Below are positions 1 through 4,571 of a DNA stretch of 5,198 nucleotides, piece after piece. The stretch is from Victivallales bacterium (GTDB lineage: Bacteria > Verrucomicrobiota > Lentisphaeria > Victivallales > UBA1829). The stretch's first letter is position 1. Each line of letters opens with the position of its first letter. The notes under the pieces were generated by a model, which saw only the letters and a list, made by a program, of their open reading frames with translations, was not told where the DNA came from and ran no database searches. The stretch lies in assembly GCA_016285335.1 (NCBI GenBank), contig JAEEQO010000197.1, positions 1 to 5,198 of the forward strand, in the 5' to 3' direction. The translations under genes and the position numbers were made by a program.

Positions 1-539
1 GGAGCCCGGGGCGCCCCCCGGCGTTCCCGAAGTTCTCGGAACGCTACGGAGGCAAGACCGGCGCGGTGATCACCGCAGTCGGCGTGATCTCCGGCATCGC
101 CAAGTGCGCGGGCATGGACGTGATCCCCGTGGAAGGTGTCACCGGCTACATCGACACGAACTACGAAGGCAAAGCCGAGGCGGCGATCCGCGCGATCGAG
201 GACCACGATTTCGTGTATGTTCACCTGGAAGCCATCGACGAAACCGGGCACGAAGGCCGTCTCGACCTCAAAATGCAGGCGATCCGCGACTTCGAAAACC
301 GCATCATCAAACCCGTCGTCGAGGCGCTTCAGGGACGCGGCGTCACGTTCGCCGTTCTCCCGGACCACCCCGTCCCGCTCTCCATGCGCCAGCACACGCG
401 CACCCCGGTCCCGTTCTCCATCTGGGGGCCGCATATCCAGCCCGATTCCGTCACGGAATACTCCGAAAAGGCCGCGCCGAACGGCTCGCTCGGGTTCATG
501 ACCGGCGACGCATTCATCCGAATGGTGCTGGACCTCTGA
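1..539 (+). CDS. apgM: 2,3-bisphosphoglycerate-independent phosphoglycerate mutase, ApgM type (C-terminal part)
   Basis: The reading frame is open from the left edge (first full codon at 3) to TGA at 537-539, giving 178 residues; the N-terminus lies outside the window. The family interconverts 3- and 2-phosphoglycerate in cytoplasmic glycolysis and gluconeogenesis without a 2,3-bisphosphoglycerate cofactor, and belongs to the metal-dependent alkaline phosphatase superfamily. Visible signatures, numbered within the fragment: SPGRPPAFPKF at 1-11, GVTGYIDTNYEGK around 45-57, EAIDETGHEG with likely metal ligands D79 and H83, LPDH with D121 and H122, and QHTRTPVPF with H131. These match the archaeal-type ApgM family, not the longer GpmI enzyme. 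Close homologues were once annotated as 'proposed homoserine kinase', but the motifs favour the mutase. The serine nucleophile region lies upstream and cannot be checked. The next gene is convergent, and hairpins lie between the two. Confidence 0.9.
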   Translation, partial: SPGRPPAFPKFSERYGGKTGAVITAVGVISGIAKCAGMDVIPVEGVTGYIDTNYEGKAEAAIRAIEDHDFVYVHLEAIDETGHEGRLDLKMQAIRDFENRIIKPVVEALQGRGVTFAVLPDHPVPLSMRQHTRTPVPFSIWGPHIQPDSVTEYSEKAAPNGSLGFMTGDAFIRMVLDL

Positions 540-562
540 GAAGATAAAGACGAAGTCCTCTG

Positions 563-610
563 TGCGCGAGCGTAACCGCGCGCAATTTCAGCACACTCCG
601 TGTGTGCTGA
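563..610. other. Two adjacent hairpins after apgM
   Basis: Two perfect inverted repeats lie between the apgM stop and the bidirectional terminator. The first pairs TGCGCG (563-568) with CGCGCA (579-584) around a 10-nt loop. The second pairs TCAGCACAC (588-596) with GTGTGCTGA (602-610) around the loop TCCGT. Neither is followed by a T-run on either strand, so they are not typical intrinsic terminators alone. They may protect the apgM mRNA 3' end or assist termination. The pairing is read directly; the role is inferred. Confidence 0.5.
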
Positions 611-616
611 CCCGTC

Positions 617-671
617 AAAAAAACAGGGTGCCTGCCAGCTCGTGGGAGGCATCCTGAACATTCGTTTTTTT
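617..671. terminator. Bidirectional intrinsic terminator between apgM and the repeat-bearing membrane protein gene
   Basis: A 10-bp stem pairs CAGGGTGCCT (624-633) with AGGCATCCTG (647-656), with one G-T wobble and a 13-nt loop. On the minus strand the stem is followed at once by seven T (A-run at 617-623), the classical form for terminating the leftward gene that ends at 679. On the plus strand a seven-T run follows at 665-671 after an 8-nt spacer, which would terminate rightward transcription from apgM. The flanking A- and T-runs can also pair. The position at a convergent junction fits a shared terminator. Confidence 0.8.
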
Positions 672-678
672 GGGGGGA

Positions 679-1230
679 TCAGAAATTGCCGCGGCCTCTG
701 CCGAATCCGTTGTTGAAGCTCATTTCGGCGCCCGGCATTCTTCTGACTTCGTTGAAGTCGCCCGGGTCAGGCATCATCCCGGGACCGCCTATGTACGCCG
801 GAGGCATCATCCCGGGACCGCCCATGTACGCCGGAGGCATCATCCCGGGACCGCCCATGTACGCCGGAGGCATCATCCCGAAACCGTTGTTGAAGCCCAT
901 GTCGGCGTCATAATCCGTCTCGAAGCCGTCGTAGTAGGGGTCGATCTTTTCCATGGTGATCTCAGGATAGGTGTCCTGAGCTTTCGTTTCCTTCGCTCTG
1001 AGGGCTTCGAGCCGCTGGACGCGGCGTTCCGCGGCGGAAATGCGCTTCGGCGCGGTCTCCTCGACCACGACAGGTTTTGCCGAAGTGTCGGCGCCGGAGT
1101 GAATGATGCGGACGGCGCCGAAGATCGCGGCGGGCAAAACGGTAAGAGCGACTGCCGCAACGATCGCTGCGTTCAGGAGCGGATTCGCGGGCTCCGTCTT
1201 GGCTGAGCGTAAACAGGATGATTTATTCAT
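679..1230 (-). CDS. Hypothetical single-pass membrane protein with GMMPPAYMGGP tandem repeats
   Basis: I do not recognise this 183-residue protein. From the ATG at 1230-1228 it has a short, mildly basic N-terminus (1-17), one hydrophobic segment at about 18-43 (LLNAAIVAAVALTVLPAAIF), a charged, probably helical stretch at about 62-84 (AAERRVQRLEALRAKE), an acidic Asp/Tyr-rich part at about 86-110, and a Gly/Met/Pro-rich tail. The tail holds three 11-residue copies of GMMPPAYMGGP (118-150) and a partial fourth, bracketed by two copies of FNNGFG (113-118 and 172-177), ending in RGRGNF. The ATG is preceded by GAGGG at 11-nt spacing; a TTG start at 1254 would add eight residues but has no ribosome-binding site. 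The membrane anchor and Pro/Gly-rich tail suggest an anchored extracytoplasmic or surface tail, but topology is inferred. It is divergent from the GH43 gene; a terminator follows at 617-671. Confidence 0.75.
   Translation of the reverse strand: MNKSSCLRSAKTEPANPLLNAAIVAAVALTVLPAAIFGAVRIIHSGADTSAKPVVVEETAPKRISAAERRVQRLEALRAKETKAQDTYPEITMEKIDPYYDGFETDYDADMGFNNGFGMMPPAYMGGPGMMPPAYMGGPGMMPPAYIGGPGMMPDPGDFNEVRRMPGAEMSFNNGFGRGRGNF
702..905. repeat. Direct repeat of about 27 bp bracketing the tandem array
   Basis: The segments 702-728 and 879-905 match at 24 of 27 positions, sharing the core CCGTTGTTGAAG. They encode the two FNNGFG motifs that flank the 11-residue tandem repeats. This suggests an older duplication inside the gene, within which the 33-bp units later expanded. 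Confidence 0.75.
770..880. repeat. 33-bp tandem repeat, three full copies plus a partial fourth
   Basis: Full units lie at 770-802, 803-835 and 836-868, and a partial unit starts at 869 and diverges after about 12 bases. The second and third copies are identical. The first differs by one base (T at 790 where the next copy has C at 823), changing Met to Ile in the minus-strand protein. The 33-bp length is a multiple of three, so each unit adds 11 residues in frame. Near-identity at the DNA level suggests recent duplication or ongoing homogenisation. Confidence 0.95.
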
Positions 1231-1539
1231 GTCGGATGATTCCCTCTTCAACAAAATTTAATTTCTCCAAAGTGGAGCTTTTAGATTATTTAATTCATGA
1301 AGTAAAATAGCACGTCCATCGAGAAAAATCAAGCGGAAGAAGTAAAAAAACCATGTTTTTTCCGGGAATCGTTTCCGGTCGCCTGTGCCCCGGACTGTCT
1401 CACACGTCATCGCCGTTCCTTTTTTTGATTGTTTTAAGGCGATCCCGTTTGCTTTTTATTGTTGCGGCGGTATAGTATGGTATCTTTTTAATCGGAACAG
1501 CGTCTCCGAAGCCGCACCAACCAAAGAAAGACCGCAAAA
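1231..1539. other. Divergent AT-rich intergenic region
   Basis: This 309-bp stretch separates two divergent starts and holds no convincing gene. From left to right I see a GAGGG ribosome-binding site for the leftward gene, a small palindrome CTCCA-AAG-TGGAG at 1265-1277 in what would be its leader, and an AT-rich block at about 1281-1320 that probably holds its promoter, although no clear -35/-10 pair stands out. A 7-bp A/T hairpin at 1345-1361 abuts a 7-bp GC-rich hairpin at 1362-1378 (CCGGGAA/TTTCCGG, loop TCG). T-rich tracts and the promoter for the GH43 gene follow. The region is much richer in A and T than the coding DNA around it. Confidence 0.6.
1449..1476 (+). promoter_or_regulatory. 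Probable sigma70-like promoter of the GH43 gene
   Basis: TATAGT at 1471-1476 matches the -10 consensus at five of six positions. TTGCTT at 1449-1454 is a weak -35 with a 16-bp spacer. Transcription would start near 1483, leaving a leader of about 57 nt. The start codon at 1540 has only a weak purine-rich stretch (AAAGAAAG, 1523-1530) as ribosome-binding site. Alternative -10 hexamers overlap at 1476-1486. Confidence 0.45.
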
Positions 1540-2592
1540 ATGAACGCAAAAAGCCGCTTCTCCGTGCTCTGCACCGTTTCCGCCATGCTGATCGCCCTGA
1601 ATTGCGCTGCCCAGGCCCCGGCAGCCGCTGCAACTCAGTCGGCCGCTCAGCCCCCATTGCAGACCGCATCCGCTCCGAAGGAATACAAGCCGACCGGGAA
1701 CCCGATGTTCTCCCACAAATTCACCGCGGACCCGGCGCCGGTCGTGATCGGCGATACGCTGTGGATGATCACCAGCCACGACGAGACCGCGCCCAACGGA
1801 CGCCTGAACCGCAATTTCAGGATGCGCGACTGGTGCCTCTTCTCCACGAAGGACATGAAGACCTGGACGGAATACCCGACTCCGCTGTCCGTGGACGAGT
1901 TCAAGTGGGACGGCACGCACACGGCGTACGCCGCGCAGATGATCCCGCGCGACGGCAAGTATTACCTCTACATCAGCACGAACGGCAACGGCATCGGCGT
2001 GGCGGTGGCCGATAAGCCGGAGGGGCCGTACAAAGACCCCATCGGCAAGCAGCTCGTCACGCCGAAGGACTGTTTCGCCACGACGCATTCGTGGGCGTGC
2101 ATCGACCCGACCGTGATGATCGACGACGACGGCCAGGCGTGGCTCGTGTGGGGCAACCGGAAATGCTATTATGCCAAGCTCAAGAAGAACATGGTCGAGC
2201 TCGACGGCCCGGTGAAGACGCTGGACATCGACCTGAAGGACATGCCGTTCGAGGAAGGCCCGTGGATCTTCAAGCACAACGGCAAATATTATCTGGTCTA
2301 CGCCTGCGGCAATCCCGAGAAGCTCGCCTACGCGATCGGCGACAAGGTCGACGGCCACTTCGAGGCGAAAGGCATCCTGATGGAGCGGTCCGGCAACTGC
2401 GGCTCCAATCATCCGGGCGTGGCGAACTTCAACGGCGAATGGTATCTGTTCTACCACACCGGAGCCAACGGCGGCGACTTCAACCGCGCGGTCTGCGTCG
2501 ACAGAATGACGTTCAACGAGGACGGCACCATCAATCCCGTGCCGTTCTCGAAGGAAGGCATCTTCGGCGCCGCCGACCAGGCGAAGAAATAA
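1540..2592 (+). CDS. Secreted glycoside hydrolase family 43 enzyme (single domain)
   Basis: This 350-residue protein has a Sec-type signal peptide (K4, R6, hydrophobic 7-21, likely cleavage after CAAQA at 26), an Ala/Gln/Pro-rich linker to about 46, and one five-bladed beta-propeller GH43 domain. Family landmarks are visible: ADPAPVV with D64 as probable general base, IDPTVMIDDDG with D189 as probable pKa-modulating Asp, FEEGPWIF with E239 as probable general acid, and NHPGV with H291. GH43 enzymes are inverting beta-xylosidases, alpha-arabinofuranosidases, arabinanases or galactanases; the substrate cannot be told from sequence alone. It likely acts in the periplasm or outside the cell on plant or mucin-type glycans. 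No carbohydrate-binding module follows, unlike the paralogue at 4572-5198. The predicted mature domain has seven Cys (C99, C178, C187, C209, C256, C287, C319), so disulfides are possible. The phosphatase gene starts 36 bp downstream. Confidence 0.9.
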   Translation: MNAKSRFSVLCTVSAMLIALNCAAQAPAAAATQSAAQPPLQTASAPKEYKPTGNPMFSHKFTADPAPVVIGDTLWMITSHDETAPNGRLNRNFRMRDWCLFSTKDMKTWTEYPTPLSVDEFKWDGTHTAYAAQMIPRDGKYYLYISTNGNGIGVAVADKPEGPYKDPIGKQLVTPKDCFATTHSWACIDPTVMIDDDGQAWLVWGNRKCYYAKLKKNMVELDGPVKTLDIDLKDMPFEEGPWIFKHNGKYYLVYACGNPEKLAYAIGDKVDGHFEAKGILMERSGNCGSNHPGVANFNGEWYLFYHTGANGGDFNRAVCVDRMTFNEDGTINPVPFSKEGIFGAADQAKK

Positions 2593-2628
2593 GCGTTCGG
2601 AATCCTTAACCCCTCAAAAACCGTCGCT

Positions 2629-3084
2629 ATGAGAATCTTATTCGTCTGCCACGGGAATATCTGCCGCAGTCCCATGGCGGAGTTCGTGATGAAAGACATG
2701 GTCCGTAGAAACCGCCTCGAGAGCCTGTTCGAGATCGCGTCCGCGGCGACCAGCCGCGAAGAGCTCGGCAATCCGGTCTATCCGCCTGCACGAAGGAAGC
2801 TCGCGGAAAACGGGATCGCCTGCTCCGGGCACCGCGCCCGGCAGATGACGAAGGCCGATTATGAGGATTATGACCTGATCGTCTGCATGGACCAAAGAAA
2901 CATCCGCAACGCGCTCCGGATCACGGGCGGAGATCCCGAGCGGAAGATCGTGCTGCTCCTCGATTACGCGGGCCGTGCCGGCGAGGAAGTCGCCGATCCG
3001 TGGTATACCGGCGACTTCGATGCGACGTGGAACGATATCGTGAGCGGGTGCGAAGGGCTTCTCGAACAGCTGAGCCGGGATTGA
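2629..3084 (+). CDS. Low-molecular-weight protein-tyrosine phosphatase
   Basis: This 151-residue cytoplasmic protein is full length for the family. Near the N-terminus it has the P-loop VCHGNICRSP with nucleophile C7, the second cysteine C12 and phosphate-binding R13, followed by S14. The late acid motif DPWYTGDF has general acid D123. Such enzymes dephosphorylate phosphotyrosine, in bacteria often on tyrosine autokinases of exopolysaccharide systems, though some act on small phosphorylated substrates. The related ArsC arsenate reductases share the fold, but the CxGNxCRSP loop and aromatic DPWY motif favour a phosphatase. No tyrosine kinase or capsule gene is nearby. There is no clear Shine-Dalgarno before the ATG, and no terminator in the 36 bp after the GH43 stop, so cotranscription with GH43 is possible. 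Rightward transcripts would continue into the 241-bp gap before the thioesterase gene. Confidence 0.93.
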   Translation: MRILFVCHGNICRSPMAEFVMKDMVRRNRLESLFEIASAATSREELGNPVYPPARRKLAENGIACSGHRARQMTKADYEDYDLIVCMDQRNIRNALRITGGDPERKIVLLLDYAGRAGEEVADPWYTGDFDATWNDIVSGCEGLLEQLSRD

Positions 3085-3164
3085 CGGGCAGCCGCCGTCC
3101 TCGGGATCGGCCATATCGGGATCCATCTGGCGCATGCAAAAGAGGCAAACAAAGGGCGTTAAGG

Positions 3165-3209
3165 TCAAGCATGCCGGAATCCGGTCGGAAGCGCAGGCGG
3201 CACGCTTGA
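3165..3209. promoter_or_regulatory. Imperfect 12-bp inverted repeat overlapping the thioesterase promoter
   Basis: TCAAGCATGCCG (3165-3176) pairs with CGGCACGCTTGA (3198-3209) around a 21-nt loop. There is one A-C mismatch in the plus-strand transcript, which becomes a G-U pair on the minus strand. The right arm runs into the predicted -35 hexamer at 3206-3211. No T-run follows, so it is a poor terminator. It could be an operator or the remnant of a hairpin ending the phosphatase transcript. Confidence 0.4.
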
Positions 3210-3234
3210 AAACGCGCCGGAGAGAAAGTATATT
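3206..3234 (+). promoter_or_regulatory. Sigma70-like promoter of the thioesterase gene
   Basis: TTGAAA at 3206-3211 and TATATT at 3229-3234 each match the consensus at five of six positions and are separated by an ideal 17-bp spacer. Transcription would start near 3241, giving a leader of about 85 nt before the ATG at 3326. This is the best promoter match in the window and suggests the thioesterase is expressed separately from the phosphatase upstream. Confidence 0.7.
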
Positions 3235-3325
3235 ATTACGATTGCTCCTTCCGCACCATACGGAATCGCGATCCTGATTGCGGGCGTGTTTTGATGGAGC
3301 ATCAGCGCAATTTTGGAGATCGAAT

Positions 3326-3832
3326 ATGAAAGTGATCGGACAGCAGCGAAACAGCCGGATGTGCGTGATCTGCGGACTGGACAACCAGTTCGGGGTCCGG
3401 GCTCCATTCTACAACATGACCGACGGGAGCGTCGCCTCGCCGTTCCGCTACCGGGCATGGCATCAGAGTTATCCCGGACGGGTCCACGGCGGCATGATCA
3501 CCGCCATGCTGGATGAGATGGGGCTCCGCGGGCTGTGGGCCGCGAAAAACGATGACACGGAATTCGGCGTCACCATTTCCCTCGAAACCCGTTACCGGAA
3601 GCCTGTCCCCTACGAAACGGAGCTTCTTGCCACGGGGAGGCTGATCGAGGACCGTTCCAGGCTGTTTGCCGTGGAGGCGCGGATCCTGACGCCGGACGGC
3701 GAGCTGCTTGCCGACGGGATCATCCGCTATCTTCATCTGGCCGTCGATAAGATCGCCGAAGGCGCTTCCGTTCACGAAGAAATGCCCTACAGCCCGGAAT
3801 GCACGATCTCGGATCTTCAGGTCCCGGAGTGA
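3326..3832 (+). CDS. PaaI-like hotdog-fold acyl-CoA thioesterase
   Basis: This 168-residue protein fits a single hotdog domain. It opens with the short motif CVICGLDNQFGVR (13-25), typical of a PaaI/4HBT-like thioesterase group whose members start with CxxCG..NxxG. The hotdog signature VHGGMITAMLDEMG lies at 53-66, where HGG positions the substrate and D63 or E64 is the likely catalytic acid. LETRYRKPVPYETELLATGR then matches the central beta-strands. Such enzymes hydrolyse acyl-CoA thioesters in the cytoplasm; the acyl group cannot be predicted. I chose the ATG at 3326 because GGAG lies 7 nt upstream (3315-3318); a TTG at 3278 in the same frame would add 16 unsupported residues. It has its own promoter at 3206-3234. 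Its stop faces a convergent hydrolase gene 66 bp away. Confidence 0.87.
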   Translation: MKVIGQQRNSRMCVICGLDNQFGVRAPFYNMTDGSVASPFRYRAWHQSYPGRVHGGMITAMLDEMGLRGLWAAKNDDTEFGVTISLETRYRKPVPYETELLATGRLIEDRSRLFAVEARILTPDGELLADGIIRYLHLAVDKIAEGASVHEEMPYSPECTISDLQVPE

Positions 3833-3921
3833 TCCCCGGTGAATGATCGTCCGGCACAGAAGATGTCGGATGAATTCGATTTGAAACGATGATCTTGTTT
3901 AGGGGATCGATTCACCGGGGG
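3833..3921. repeat. Perfect 11-bp inverted repeat across the convergent junction, with an internal hairpin
   Basis: CCCCGGTGAAT (3834-3844) is the exact reverse complement of ATTCACCGGGG (3910-3920), with 65 bp between the arms. The left arm starts just after the thioesterase stop, and the right arm lies inside the last codons of the leftward hydrolase. Between them a 7-bp hairpin pairs TCCGGCA (3850-3856) with TGTCGGA (3864-3870). No strong T-run follows any stem, so a role in terminating the two convergent transcripts is only inferred. The repeat is direct to read; its origin is unknown. Confidence 0.6.
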
Positions 3922-4519
3922 AGAGCGATCTCCGGATCCAGCGGTCGAGAAAGTCCATTTGCTCCGGCGTGTGGAACCAGTGTTCGCCGCCGGGCATGAC
4001 CGTGAGCGAAGCACCGGTCCGGGCGGCGAACGCGGCCATTGTTTCGGGCGAAGTCAGGCTGTCGCGCTCTCCATACAGAATACGGGTCGGGACGGTCCAT
4101 TGCAGCGGATGACGGCGCACGTCGCAGAGCCAGTCCCAGGACAGCGTCTCCCCGAATTCCGTCGGGATCTCCTTTCGGACGCGGAGTTCGTCTTCCGTGA
4201 CATTCGCCCATGCCATCATGTCCGAGATCAGTTTTTCCATGTCGACCACGGGAGAAATGAACAGCGCGCGATCGACCTGCCGTGCGGAAAGAGCGGACAT
4301 GGAGAAGAAGGCGCCGATGCTGTTTGCAATCAGCGTCAACGGACCGCGGTCCGCCCGCAGGGGTTCGAAAAACCGCGGGAACTCCTCGCGAGCCTCCCAC
4401 GGAGTCCGCGCCCCGTAATCGAACCCGATGACCTCGGCTCCCGGAAAAAGCGGCCTGTAATGCTCCGCCTCGTCCGCGCTGCCGCCCTTTCCGTGCACAT
4501 AAACGACCAGGTTTTTCAT
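3899..4519 (-). CDS. Alpha/beta hydrolase (serine esterase-like)
   Basis: This 206-residue protein has the fold's landmarks in order: the oxyanion-region motif HGKGG (9-13), the nucleophile elbow ANSIGA with S67, the acid in YGERDSLT at D153, and the catalytic His in GGEHWF at H180. There is no signal peptide, so it should be cytoplasmic. The substrate is unknown; esterase, deacylase or lipase-like activity is typical of this broad family. The ATG is preceded by GGAAGG (4526-4531 on the plus strand) at 6-nt spacing, so the start is secure. It lies 52 bp downstream of the GH43-CBM6 gene on the same strand with no terminator between, so the two are probably one transcript. It might remove acyl groups from imported oligosaccharide products, but that rests on position only. 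Its last residues (GESIP) fall in an inverted-repeat arm. Confidence 0.85.
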   Translation of the reverse strand: MKNLVVYVHGKGGSADEAEHYRPLFPGAEVIGFDYGARTPWEAREEFPRFFEPLRADRGPLTLIANSIGAFFSMSALSARQVDRALFISPVVDMEKLISDMMAWANVTEDELRVRKEIPTEFGETLSWDWLCDVRRHPLQWTVPTRILYGERDSLTSPETMAAFAARTGASLTVMPGGEHWFHTPEQMDFLDRWIRRSLSPGESIP

Positions 4520-4525
4520 ACAATG

Positions 4526-4531
4526 CCTTCC
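4526..4531 (-). promoter_or_regulatory. Ribosome-binding site of the alpha/beta hydrolase gene
   Basis: The minus strand reads GGAAGG six nucleotides before the ATG at 4519-4517. It is the clearest Shine-Dalgarno in the window and fixes the hydrolase start. It lies in the 52-bp gap after the GH43-CBM6 stop, consistent with separate translation from a shared mRNA. Confidence 0.7.
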
Positions 4532-4571
4532 GTTATCTCCGGAATCCAGCGATGCGGAAAACGATCCGATC

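Noticed and set aside
770..880. CRISPR array
   Set aside because: The 33-bp units are directly contiguous with no spacers, and they are in frame inside a coding sequence.
1228..1254. TTG start at 1254 for the membrane protein
   Set aside because: No ribosome-binding site precedes it, while the ATG at 1230 has GAGGG upstream and gives a normal N-terminus.
1588..1611. Lipoprotein signal at C22 of the GH43 protein
   Set aside because: The residues before the cysteine (ALN) do not fit a lipobox, which needs a small residue at -1; signal peptidase I cleavage after AQA is more likely.
1456..2457. Long minus-strand open frame of 333 codons opposite the GH43 gene
   Set aside because: It is rich in Arg, Val, His and Ala as expected of an antisense frame in GC-rich DNA, has no recognisable motif, and lies opposite a gene with clear catalytic motifs.
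3174..3184. Small palindrome CCGGAATCCGG as a terminator
   Set aside because: Only 4 bp can pair with a workable loop and no T-run follows.
3278..3325. TTG start at 3278 for the thioesterase
   Set aside because: The extra 16 residues do not resemble the family, and the ATG at 3326 has GGAG at good spacing.
3085..3325. Small gene in the gap between phosphatase and thioesterase
   Set aside because: Open frames here are shadows running out of neighbouring genes; none has its own ribosome-binding site or motif. Only the inverted repeat and promoter are supported.
2638..3384. Minus-strand open frame of 248 codons opposite the phosphatase gene
   Set aside because: It overlaps the well-supported phosphatase almost completely and runs into the next promoter region; no family features are visible.
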